Part shown: in pieces, positions 1-6,863 of the stretch
Layout of the letters: each line of letters begins with the position of its first letter
Position numbering within the stretch: position 1 is the first letter of the stretch
DNA from: Selenomonadaceae bacterium
GTDB taxonomy: Bacteria; Bacillota; Negativicutes; Selenomonadales; Selenomonadaceae
Length of the DNA: 7,110 nucleotides
Reading direction: 5' to 3'
Assembly (NCBI GenBank): GCA_016280345.1
Contig: JAEEGN010000276.1
Location: 1 to 7,110, forward strand
The notes under the pieces: generated by a model
The model's input: only the letters and a program-made list of their open reading frames with translations
Told to the model about the DNA's origin: nothing
Database searches by the model: none
Made by a program: the position numbers and the translations under genes

Positions 1-1
1 C

Positions 2-121
2 TTATTCTTTGATGTTTTCATGCATGTAGCAAAAGAGTATAGACGTCCACTTCAGCTGAATGACTTGGATTCTGTTGCAAGGAAAATCATGGCCCGCTTA
101 CAAGAACAAGCATCAATGTGA
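2..121 (+). CDS. C-terminal fragment of an unidentified protein, cut by the left edge
   Basis: An open frame enters from the left edge and runs 39 codons to a TGA at 119-121. The visible tail is hydrophilic and probably helical (residues such as VAKEYRRPLQLNDLDSVARK), with a final ARLQEQASM. I do not recognise a family, and too little is left to assign a role. It has the same orientation as the downstream cluster but is separated from it by about 240 non-coding bases and a promoter, so it is probably a separate transcription unit. Its DNA is poorer in GC than the cluster. No terminator hairpin is obvious after its stop. The other plus-strand frame that starts at base 1 stops within 12 bases. 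The reading is supported only by the open frame and plausible amino-acid composition. Confidence 0.45.
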   Translation, partial: LFFDVFMHVAKEYRRPLQLNDLDSVARKIMARLQEQASM

Positions 122-293
122 GACGAGAAGAAGAGAAGGGGCTGCCTCGTGCAATAGGCCATAACTGAAGGTGGGCGCATGATCCGAATCGTGGAATCCC
201 GCGTAATGACAGCTAACAAAGAGACCATCTAAGTTGTGAACATAGATATAAGTCCGTAGTACAAGTTCATAAAAGTGTAGTATTTGTTCATTC

Positions 294-310
294 GCATTGC
301 GCTGCATTGC
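294..310 (+). repeat. Tandem direct repeat GCATTGC, possible operator
   Basis: GCATTGC occurs at 294-300 and again at 304-310, with centres 10 bases apart, close to one helical turn. The pair lies across the -35 region and the upstream part of the spacer of the promoter that precedes the XRE gene. Direct repeats one turn apart at this place are a plausible binding site for the regulator encoded immediately downstream, which would make the system self-regulating. Only the repeat is seen; the operator role is inferred. Confidence 0.4.
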
Positions 311-326
311 TGAAGTATGATATAAT
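297..326 (+). promoter_or_regulatory. Promoter of the defence operon (extended -10)
   Basis: A perfect TATAAT lies at 321-326 and is preceded by TGA at 318-320, giving an extended -10 element. A weak -35 candidate, TTGCGC, sits at 297-302 with an 18-base spacer. Transcription would begin near 332-334, about 28 bases before the ATG at 361. This is the only convincing promoter I see in the window, and every gene from the XRE regulator onward overlaps or abuts its neighbour, so it probably drives the whole cluster. Confidence 0.7.
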
Positions 327-341
327 CTAAAAATACCTTTT

Positions 342-351
342 GGAAAGAAGG
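342..351 (+). promoter_or_regulatory. Ribosome binding site that decides the XRE start
   Basis: The purine run GGAAAGAAGG ends nine bases before the ATG at 361, a normal spacing. It lies inside the reading frame if the upstream TTG at 340 is used as start, which would place the ribosome-binding site within the gene and leave almost no leader. The site therefore favours ATG 361. Confidence 0.7.
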
Positions 352-360
352 CGAATCGCT

Positions 361-585
361 ATGGCAATGTGTTATAAGAAGCTCTGGAAACTACTGATAG
401 ATCGTGACATGACACGCGCCGACCTGCGTGATAAGACGGGCTTATCTCCCGCTACGCTCGCGAAGATGTCGAAAGGCGAGGCTATAGGTGCAAATGTCCT
501 TGAGCGCATCTGCGAAACCATGCAATGCAACGTCGGCGATGTCATGGACTATGTGCCGGAAGGCGGGAGAGCCGAACATAAATGA
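361..585 (+). CDS. XRE/Cro-type helix-turn-helix regulator, YozG-like
   Basis: This is a 74-residue, single-domain DNA-binding protein of the Cro/CI helix-turn-helix type (Pfam HTH_26-like). The start MAMCYKKLWKLLIDRDM is the characteristic opening of the YozG-like branch. The helix-turn-helix follows at about residues 17-56, with DLRDKTGLSPATLAKMSKGE covering the turn and recognition helix, and the domain ends in the typical MQCNVGDVMDYV segment. No enzymatic or ligand-binding domain is present. An upstream TTG at 340 would add seven residues but lacks its own ribosome-binding site, so ATG 361 is chosen. The stop overlaps the methyltransferase start by ATGA. Small regulators of this class often sit ahead of methyltransferase genes, and by analogy with restriction-modification controller proteins it probably represses or times expression of the operon by binding near its own promoter. 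The family call is firm; the regulatory target is inferred. Confidence 0.9.
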   Translation: MAMCYKKLWKLLIDRDMTRADLRDKTGLSPATLAKMSKGEAIGANVLERICETMQCNVGDVMDYVPEGGRAEHK

Positions 586-1787
586 GCAAGCGGAAGTCAT
601 CGCCAGTAGCGCCAAATCCCCAGCCGCGTCCTACTCCGCCTGTGCTCAAGGTGTTTGAGGCGTTTTCCGGCATTGGCGCACAGAATGCCGCATTGAAGTC
701 GCTGGGCGTAAACTACAAAGTCGTCGGGACGAGCGACTGGTTCGTGAACGCCGTAATCGCATATGATGCGTTACATTCGGACAAGTCAGAGGAAATCGAT
801 GTTCCGTCTTATGAGGAGCAGTTGAAATATCTTAAGGAGTTTACATTCAGTGCAGAATCGCAGAGGCCGGCCAAACATCTTGAGAGCCTTGGTAGCGAGA
901 TGATCAAGCGTCTTTATGTTGCACAGAAGCGAACGCACAACTGCGGCTCAATAACGGACATCAAGCCCGATGCGCTCCCAGACATTGATTTGCTGATATA
1001 CAGCTTTCCTTGCCAAGACCTTTCCACCGGCGGCAATGGCAATGGCATGGGACGTGGTTCCGGAACCCGCTCAAGCACGATATGGCACATCGGAAAAATA
1101 CTGCGGACTTTGAAGAAGCTCGGCAAGTTGCCTGAATATCTGCTCATGGAGAATGTTCCTGCGATACAGTCAGACCGGTATAAGGTTGACTTCAAGAAGT
1201 GGAAAGTTCTGTTGAGCGGTCTCGGGTACAAGAACGACAGGCCGGTTGTTCTTGACGCCTCGAAGTTCGGCATTCCGCAGGACAGGGTGCGCCTGTTCAT
1301 GGCAAGCCATCTCAGAACGCGGCTGAACATAGGCAGACGAATCCAGCAGCATGACTGGGATGGGAACATAGCGGATTTCCTGAGACTCGACTATGCAGAC
1401 CCTCGGATAAAGGCCGAGGCCGACGAGGCCAGCCTCAATCTTACGCCTTCACGGCAGGAGATGTGGAACATCAACAAGCGGGAGCCGCCGTACACCGAAC
1501 TCATCCACACGATTACCTGCAATATGGACAGGACTCAGACAGCCGCGCTCTTCCGGTACGAAGACCGAATACGCCGACTTACGATCCGCGAAGCGTACCT
1601 CCTTATGGGCTTCACCGAATCCGACTACGAAAAGGTCGCCAAGCTCGGTTTTTCCTACCGGCAGAACAACAAGCTCATAGGCAACGCTATAGTCGTCCCT
1701 GTTCTCAAAGAGGTGTTCAGAGCGATGTTTCAAGGTTCCAGGTATCTGCCTGATGCCGTTGTGCAGGAAGGAGGCGGGAAACCATGA
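582..1787 (+). CDS. DNA (cytosine-5-)-methyltransferase
   Basis: This 401-residue enzyme transfers a methyl group from S-adenosylmethionine to C5 of cytosine in a specific DNA sequence. All main family motifs are visible in the usual order: motif I VFEAFSGIGAQ (24-34, SAM binding), motif IV SFPCQDLS (141-148, catalytic Cys144), motif VI MENV (189-192, Glu190), motif VIII QDRVR (233-237), motif IX RRLTIRE (331-337) and motif X QNNKLIGNAI (361-370). The target-recognition region lies between motifs VIII and IX, about 93 residues, enough for one short site; the recognised sequence cannot be read from it. Two features are unusual. Motifs I and IV are about 114 residues apart, against about 63 in M.HhaI. 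The catalytic loop after PCQ is glycine-rich (GGNGNGMGRGSG). The first 20 residues form a proline-rich tail. It overlaps its neighbours on both sides by ATGA. It probably supplies the self-marking methylation of the system. The enzyme looks intact. Confidence 0.97.
   Translation: MSKRKSSPVAPNPQPRPTPPVLKVFEAFSGIGAQNAALKSLGVNYKVVGTSDWFVNAVIAYDALHSDKSEEIDVPSYEEQLKYLKEFTFSAESQRPAKHLESLGSEMIKRLYVAQKRTHNCGSITDIKPDALPDIDLLIYSFPCQDLSTGGNGNGMGRGSGTRSSTIWHIGKILRTLKKLGKLPEYLLMENVPAIQSDRYKVDFKKWKVLLSGLGYKNDRPVVLDASKFGIPQDRVRLFMASHLRTRLNIGRRIQQHDWDGNIADFLRLDYADPRIKAEADEASLNLTPSRQEMWNINKREPPYTELIHTITCNMDRTQTAALFRYEDRIRRLTIREAYLLMGFTESDYEKVAKLGFSYRQNNKLIGNAIVVPVLKEVFRAMFQGSRYLPDAVVQEGGGKP
1768..1774 (+). 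promoter_or_regulatory. Ribosome binding site for the GHKL ATPase
   Basis: AAGGAGG lies inside the last codons of the methyltransferase gene, nine bases before ATG 1784. This near-perfect Shine-Dalgarno site fixes the start at the ATGA overlap and suggests strong independent loading in addition to coupling. Confidence 0.8.
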
Positions 1788-3244
1788 CGTACTGCGAACA
1801 GGCTCCGAAGCCCGCTGTCCTCCTTTCGGCGATAAGGGCGATTGGCTACAGTTTTGAGACGGCTGTGGCTGACATAATAGACAACAGCATATCAGCGCAG
1901 GCGAAGAACATCCGAATCTTCTCAGAACCATCTGGTGAGCCGTATTTCGCGTTCCTTGACGACGGGACAGGAATGACCAAGGACGAACTTCGGAACGCCT
2001 TGCTGCTTGGTTCCGACCGATCCGAAAAGTGTGACGCTCCAATGGAACTTGGCAGGTTTGGCCTTGGACTTAAGTCGGCATCTTTTTCGCAGTGCAGATG
2101 CTTCATCGTTGTGACCAAGCAGGGGGCGACGATTAACGCGATGTCGTTTAGTCTGGATGACGTGGAGGCATCCGGAACTTGGCGCACTGCGATACTCGAC
2201 AAGTCTGAACTAAAAAAAGTGCCGGAAGTCGGGCGGTTGTTGCAATATGAGCATGGAACTCTTGTAGTCTGGCGTGACTTCGACCGGCTGCGCGTGAACA
2301 CGACAAATTTCGAGACATCTTTCCGACGCCTCGTAAAGATGGCGAAGAGCCACGTAGAATATGTGTTTCACCGCTTCTACGGCGAAATCGGCATCTGCTT
2401 CAACGAAGAACGTGTTGAAAAGCGCGATCCATTTCTTCTGGACTCCTACGGGATGCAGCAGGAGGGCCGTGGCGTGTCTGTCGAGGTTGACGGGCATAAG
2501 ATACACATCACTCCATACTCTCTGCCGTATGCCAATGCGCTCTCGCAGGATGAGCGCAAGCTTTTGGGGAATCCTAAGAGCATTTACGACGAACAGGGGT
2601 TGTATTTGTACAGAAACAGACGGCTTATCGCTTGGGGCAGCTGGTTCAGGACGGAGGTCAGGAGCGAATTGAACAAGCTCGCACGTGTCAAGGTGGACAT
2701 CCCGTCGTCGCTTGACGAGATATGGATGCTGGACGTTAAGAAATCATCGGCGAAGATTCCCGACAAGATAAGGGACAGTATCCGCATCGCTGTCGGCGAT
2801 TCCGTTTCTCGGAGTCGAGGCGCGGTAAGCAAACCTGGCGAACGTGAGGCTATGGCCGAGCATAAAGTGTGGATCAGGGAGCTAAAAGGCGTGAACTCCG
2901 TCGAGTACGTGATCAATCGTGAGAATCCTACCTACAATGCGTTGCGTTCGTCTCTTTCCGGCGACGAGTTGGCGCTTTTCGAGCAGTTCGTCGATGACGT
3001 GCAAGACTATTTGCCGAAGCATCAGATACACATCGACCAGGCGGGCGACCTCGCCATATCGAATGGTGAGGAGAAAGATGCCAACATCAGCGCGAAGATG
3101 GCTGATTTGATACGGAAGCTCAGAATCGTTGAGGACGAATCGGACAGGCAGCACATGCTGGACCGCTACCTTACTTTCGAGAGCTACAGATGTCTTAAGC
3201 CGCACAAAGCGGCGATACTTGAGGAGGCGCGTAATGACGGATGA
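1784..3244 (+). CDS. GHKL-type ATPase, MutL/MORC-like (HATPase_c_3)
   Basis: This 486-residue protein has an N-terminal Bergerat-fold ATPase domain. The N-box is AVADIIDNSISA (27-38, Asn34), the DxGxG motif is LDDGTGM (58-64), the glycine-rich lid is GRFGLGLKSAS (90-100), and HGTLVVW (157-163) matches the fourth motif. A second, S5-like transducer domain follows (about 200-335). Its segment DVKKSSAKIPDKI (317-329) resembles MutL DVNVHPAK, so Lys324 may be the ATP-sensing lysine. Residues from about 350, including YVINRENP (375-382), form a C-terminal domain seen in bacterial homologues but of unknown role. The position of the MutL/Hsp90 catalytic Glu holds Asp30, which I recall as usual in this subfamily. 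Such proteins dimerise on ATP binding and act as clamps or switches. Placed between a methyltransferase and the Z1 motor, it probably couples ATP state to DNA recognition or nuclease activation. No signal peptide or membrane segment is seen. Family call strong, function inferred. Confidence 0.9.
   Translation: MTYCEQAPKPAVLLSAIRAIGYSFETAVADIIDNSISAQAKNIRIFSEPSGEPYFAFLDDGTGMTKDELRNALLLGSDRSEKCDAPMELGRFGLGLKSASFSQCRCFIVVTKQGATINAMSFSLDDVEASGTWRTAILDKSELKKVPEVGRLLQYEHGTLVVWRDFDRLRVNTTNFETSFRRLVKMAKSHVEYVFHRFYGEIGICFNEERVEKRDPFLLDSYGMQQEGRGVSVEVDGHKIHITPYSLPYANALSQDERKLLGNPKSIYDEQGLYLYRNRRLIAWGSWFRTEVRSELNKLARVKVDIPSSLDEIWMLDVKKSSAKIPDKIRDSIRIAVGDSVSRSRGAVSKPGEREAMAEHKVWIRELKGVNSVEYVINRENPTYNALRSSLSGDELALFEQFVDDVQDYLPKHQIHIDQAGDLAISNGEEKDANISAKMADLIRKLRIVEDESDRQHMLDRYLTFESYRCLKPHKAAILEEARNDG
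3221..3227 (+). promoter_or_regulatory. Ribosome binding site for the Z1 gene
   Basis: GAGGAGG lies within the final codons of the ATPase gene, six bases before ATG 3234. It supports that ATG over the in-frame ATG at 3129, which would produce an unlikely arginine-rich N-terminus out of the coding sequence of the preceding gene. Confidence 0.8.
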
Positions 3245-5909
3245 CGAGAGAAAGCAGTTTCTGGAAGATGCGAAAGAGGTCGCGCTAATCCATCTTAAGC
3301 GCAGGCCGCCAACGCATTCCGATGTTGTGGCGAAGGTGAGATCGTGCCTTGAGGAATTTGTGCCCGACTATACGCAGGCTGAACTTTCGCGCCTCGTAAC
3401 GGAGATCGAGTACAACATTCGCATAAAGACACAGGAGCCGGACATCCTTGTCGATGCGACCAACCAGACAAACTGGTTTATGGTCGCAGAGCCGAACACC
3501 AAGAAGAACTATTTCGAGAGATATGTACGCTATCTTAGGACTCAGGGATTCCCGGAGGCTGTGATTTCCCAGATGGAGAGCGACACGCGGCGTGTTTTGG
3601 CGCTCTCGGCGAATCCTCTCGCCCAGAAGGATAGCAAGCGAGGTCTGGTTGTCGGGGATGTGCAGTCAGGCAAGACGGCGAACTACCTTGCCTTGATTAA
3701 TCTCGCCTGTGACTTCGGGTACAAGATAATCGTTCTTCTCGCAGGGATGACGGACTCCCTGCGTGAGCAGACCCAGGATAGGGTCGATCTCGGCTTCATC
3801 GGTGCAATGAGCGACAGCATTGGCGGCGGAGTTGAATATGTCGGCGTTGGCCTCGATAAGAACGAACATTACGCCGTACCTCTGACCAACACGCGGCAGG
3901 ACTTTGTCAAGTGGATCAAGCAGAACATCAACGCGACGCCCTCCGAGTACACGAAGCCGCTCGTGCTTGTCGTGAAGAAGAACAAGGGCGTGCTTGGACA
4001 CGTCCACAACTGGCTTAAGTCCAAGAGGATACGCAACCAGAACATACTCATCGTTGATGATGAGGCCGACAACGCATCGATAAACTCCAAGCGCGACGAC
4101 AACGATCCGACCCAGATAAACCGCAAGATTCGAGAGCTGTTCACGAGCTTTGACGTAGCTACCTATGTAGGCTTTACCGCCACGCCGTTCGCAAACATCT
4201 TCATCAATCCGACGGATGACGAAGCCCTGAAAACACTCTTCCCTGCGGATTTCATCGTCCAGCTCAAAACGCCATCCAACTATTGCGGGGCACATTGGTT
4301 CTTTGATGGCGAACATGAGAACACGCGGCTCCGTCTGCTTGACGAGACGGAGGAACACTTCCTCCCAGCCGTCCACAAAAGGGACGCCGTGTTCACAGGA
4401 GTTCCCGAAAGCATGAAGGAAGCGGTACTCGTATTTCTGCTTGGCTGTGCAGTCAGGACGATGCGCGGGCAAGAGGGTAAGCACCGCTCGATGCTGATAA
4501 ACATATCCCGGTTCAACGACCTTCAGTGGGAGATACAGCGGAAGGTCGCCGCTTTCATTGAGGAGTTGCAGAACATAATCGAGCAGGAGACGTACAAAGA
4601 CATCGATGCATATCTGCAACACCCAATGTTAAAGCGGATGTTCGACCTTTACGAGACAAAGCCGCTGTTTGCAAAGGCAAGAGCAGAGTTCTCGTTCAAC
4701 TCCATGCGCCAGGCGATTCGCGTAGAGTCGGGGCTTTTCAGGGTTGTAGTCCTTAACAACAAGGTTAAGCAGGATTCTCGTTTTTCGTACAAGGACTGCC
4801 CGAATGGTGCGCGAGTCATCGCTATCGGTGGATTTCTGCTATCGCGCGGGCTGACCCTTGAGGGGTTGATGGTCAGCTACTACAGCAGGAATACTGCCAC
4901 ATATGATTCTCTCCTTCAGATGGGGCGCTGGTTCGGATATCGGTTCGGATACGAAGACCTCTGTGTCCTCTACATCTCGCGTATCAACGTGGCGAATTTT
5001 AGGGCGGTCATCTCTGCTGTTGATGACCTCAAGGAACAGTTCGCCGAGATGCGGGCGGCTAACAAGTCCCCGCGCGATTTCGGCCTTATGGTCAAATGCT
5101 CGCCGGACACACTCGAGACGGCGCTCCTCGTTACGAGCCGAAACAAGATGTTCCATTCGCAGCGGGTCGATTACTGGCTTTCTTACGGCGGCACTGTGGC
5201 CGACACGTCAAAGCTGTACAAGGATTCAGCGAAGAACGACGCGAACAAGGCGAAGAGTGTCGCGTTCCTTGACGAACTGGCCAGCGAGGGATTTGGTTTT
5301 GTCAGCATGGGTTCCCGTCAGGTGGTGCGCGACGTTTCCAAGAAGCATATCGCAAAGTTCATTGCCGCTCTTGACATCCACTTCGAGAACCGAAAGTTCG
5401 ATACGGCCACGCTCTCGACGTACATAGTCGACAGCAAAGTGTTCCCGCGATGGGATGTCACCATCGCGACCGGCTCTGACGGGCAGATGCCTTGGCGCGT
5501 TGGGGGGTGTGAGTTCCCGTCCGCCATCCGAAAGTGTGAGATTCGTAGGGAAGAGGATTTCATTCGCGTGGGCATGGGTAACAATCGTTTGATTGAGCCG
5601 GGAATATTCTCTGCGGGTCTCACGGATGAGCAGCTTAGAGAGATTAAGGCCAGAAAACGGAAAGATCTTACCTATTCCGACTACCTGAACGTAGATGGAC
5701 GCAATCCGCTTCTTGTCCTCTACCCGCTTTCGCTGAGGAGCGGCGAGGAGCGCGTAAACGAAACGCCATACATCGGTTTTGCAGTCGGATTCCCTGCAAG
5801 GGGCCGTTCGGAGCGCACCGCATACCAGGCGAACGAGGTAAAGCTCCGCGAGATGCTTGAGACCATAGACATTCTTGATGAAGACGAGGAGAACGTAGAA
5901 GAGCCATGA
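3234..5909 (+). CDS. Z1-domain superfamily II helicase-like ATPase
   Basis: This 891-residue protein is a P-loop motor. Counting from ATG 3234, the Walker A motif is GDVQSGKT (141-148, Lys147) and the Walker B motif is LIVDDEAD (272-279). Motif III is GFTATPFAN (313-321), followed by the Z1 region (about 340-600). In that region, GGFLLSRGLTLEGL (532-545) and QMGRWFGYRFGYED (562-575) correspond to helicase motifs V and VI, with Arg565 as probable arginine finger. The GDVQSGKT and TATPFAN signatures with QMGRWFG are diagnostic of Z1 proteins (PF10593). About 140 N-terminal residues precede the motor and some 290 follow it, with no motif I recognise. The length is normal for the family and all motor motifs are intact. 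It overlaps the ATPase gene by 11 bases and the nuclease gene by ATGA. It probably translocates on or remodels DNA to deliver it to the nuclease partner. This is known only by prediction; no specific substrate can be read from the sequence. Confidence 0.93.
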   Translation: MTDDERKQFLEDAKEVALIHLKRRPPTHSDVVAKVRSCLEEFVPDYTQAELSRLVTEIEYNIRIKTQEPDILVDATNQTNWFMVAEPNTKKNYFERYVRYLRTQGFPEAVISQMESDTRRVLALSANPLAQKDSKRGLVVGDVQSGKTANYLALINLACDFGYKIIVLLAGMTDSLREQTQDRVDLGFIGAMSDSIGGGVEYVGVGLDKNEHYAVPLTNTRQDFVKWIKQNINATPSEYTKPLVLVVKKNKGVLGHVHNWLKSKRIRNQNILIVDDEADNASINSKRDDNDPTQINRKIRELFTSFDVATYVGFTATPFANIFINPTDDEALKTLFPADFIVQLKTPSNYCGAHWFFDGEHENTRLRLLDETEEHFLPAVHKRDAVFTGVPESMKEAVLVFLLGCAVRTMRGQEGKHRSMLINISRFNDLQWEIQRKVAAFIEELQNIIEQETYKDIDAYLQHPMLKRMFDLYETKPLFAKARAEFSFNSMRQAIRVESGLFRVVVLNNKVKQDSRFSYKDCPNGARVIAIGGFLLSRGLTLEGLMVSYYSRNTATYDSLLQMGRWFGYRFGYEDLCVLYISRINVANFRAVISAVDDLKEQFAEMRAANKSPRDFGLMVKCSPDTLETALLVTSRNKMFHSQRVDYWLSYGGTVADTSKLYKDSAKNDANKAKSVAFLDELASEGFGFVSMGSRQVVRDVSKKHIAKFIAALDIHFENRKFDTATLSTYIVDSKVFPRWDVTIATGSDGQMPWRVGGCEFPSAIRKCEIRREEDFIRVGMGNNRLIEPGIFSAGLTDEQLREIKARKRKDLTYSDYLNVDGRNPLLVLYPLSLRSGEERVNETPYIGFAVGFPARGRSERTAYQANEVKLREMLETIDILDEDEENVEEP

Positions 5910-6862
5910 GAAACTTCGAGAACCTGTTTGCCGCGTTCAAACGCGATGCATCCGACTCAAGAACAGAGGGGCTTGTCCTCCTCTCTGCGGAAACGCCGCT
6001 TCGGATATACTATGGCCTGAGTGCACAGAGGAATCCGCGTCTTGCGTTCCTTTTAAGCGTGAAGCCCCCGGAGATTGCGTCCACAAAGGCCATCCGAGTC
6101 TCTGGTGTACAGGAGGCGGACGACGCGCACTGGATGTTCTTCGATCTCCTTGAACAATCGGCAAGCGCGGTGTATTTCACGCTCTGCGACGACCTTGTAG
6201 CTGCGCTCGAGTCATCGTGCGCGAAAGACGAGGCGAGTGCTGTGATGTGTCTCAAGAACCGTTTTACGGCATGGCGCAAGATGTTCAGGCAGGAACGCGG
6301 ATCACTGTCAGAAGAACAGGTTGTTGGGCTTCTTGGAGAACTTTACTTCATGGACAGGTTCCTCATTCCGGAGATTGGAGCGGCGCGGGCGGTCAAGGCG
6401 TGGAGCGGTATAGACGGAACGAGCAAGGACTTCTCCGACGGTGGCAGATGGTATGAGGTGAAGGCTGCGTCGCTCGGAGCGAACTCCGTGAAGATCAGTT
6501 CGCTTGCGCAGTTGTCGTCCGACGTCCCCGGCGCACTTGTCGTTGTTCGCTATGAAACGATGTCGCCGGGCTATGACGATCCGAATTGCACCGTGTTCAG
6601 GATATTTAAGCGCATCTTGGCGTCCATCGAAGACGACGCCGTGCGAGCAGATTTTCTGACCAAGCTTGTGTCATACGGCTTTGACGTCGTTCAGGAGACG
6701 GAGGGAAACCGCTATCGCGTGGCGGACATGGGATTCTACAAGGTTGACGAGACATTCCCCAGAATCCGGGAGAAGGACATTGGCCACCGGGCGATTGACA
6801 AGGTGACATACTGCCTTCTGGTGAATGGAATAGATGACCACAGATTTGACGGGAGGCTGTAA
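5906..6862 (+). CDS. PD-(D/E)XK nuclease-like protein (DUF4420 family)
   Basis: This 318-residue protein has an apparent restriction-endonuclease core in its middle. A helix carries GLLGELYFMD (141-150) with Glu145. It is followed by DGTSKDFSDG (170-179) with Asp175, and RWYEVKAASL (181-190) with the ExK pair Glu184 and Lys186. This E...D...ExK arrangement is the metal-binding active site of PD-(D/E)XK enzymes, and all candidate catalytic residues are present. The N-terminal 130 residues and the C-terminal 100 show no motif I recognise. The family is annotated as a putative PD-(D/E)XK member (PF14390) and repeatedly occurs after Z1 genes. It starts at an ATGA overlap with the Z1 gene, with only a weak purine-rich site (AGAAGAG at about 5897-5903), so translation may depend on coupling. 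It is the leading candidate for the DNA-cleaving subunit of the system. Nuclease activity is inferred from motifs only. Confidence 0.85.
   Translation: MRNFENLFAAFKRDASDSRTEGLVLLSAETPLRIYYGLSAQRNPRLAFLLSVKPPEIASTKAIRVSGVQEADDAHWMFFDLLEQSASAVYFTLCDDLVAALESSCAKDEASAVMCLKNRFTAWRKMFRQERGSLSEEQVVGLLGELYFMDRFLIPEIGAARAVKAWSGIDGTSKDFSDGGRWYEVKAASLGANSVKISSLAQLSSDVPGALVVVRYETMSPGYDDPNCTVFRIFKRILASIEDDAVRADFLTKLVSYGFDVVQETEGNRYRVADMGFYKVDETFPRIREKDIGHRAIDKVTYCLLVNGIDDHRFDGRL
6851..6856 (+). promoter_or_regulatory. Ribosome binding site for the AIPR-like gene
   Basis: GGGAGG is seven bases before ATG 6864 and lies inside the last codons of the nuclease gene. It supports this ATG as the true start of the last gene. 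Confidence 0.75.
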
Positions 6863-6863
6863 A

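Noticed and set aside
122..200. Possible terminator or attachment site after the upstream gene
   Set aside because: Only weak short inverted matches such as GCC/GGC around 145-160 are present, with no T-run, and no repeated core was found to suggest an attachment site.
113..307. Minus-strand frame of 64 codons in the gap before the operon
   Set aside because: There is no ribosome-binding site before its ATG, it overlaps the tail of the upstream gene and runs back from the operon promoter, and the peptide shows no family I recognise. A remnant gene cannot be fully excluded.
340..360. TTG start at 340 for the XRE regulator
   Set aside because: It would sit only a few bases after the predicted transcription start, has no ribosome-binding site, and would place the GGAAAGAAGG site inside the gene. 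ATG 361 matches the usual start of the family.
914..1369. Minus-strand open frame of 151 codons opposite the methyltransferase
   Set aside because: It is the mirror of the catalytic region of a well-supported gene, is rich in Ser, Arg and Pro, and has no ribosome-binding site or domain.
3129..3233. In-frame N-terminal extension of the Z1 protein from ATG 3129
   Set aside because: The extra 35 residues are arginine- and threonine-rich, lie wholly inside the ATPase gene in another frame, and have no family resemblance. ATG 3234 has a strong ribosome-binding site and gives a normal start.
3666..4622. Long minus-strand open frame of 318 codons opposite the Z1 gene
   Set aside because: It is antisense to the Walker A, Walker B and TATPF region of a clear helicase-like gene. 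Its protein has no recognisable domain, so it is a by-product of the codon use of the Z1 gene.
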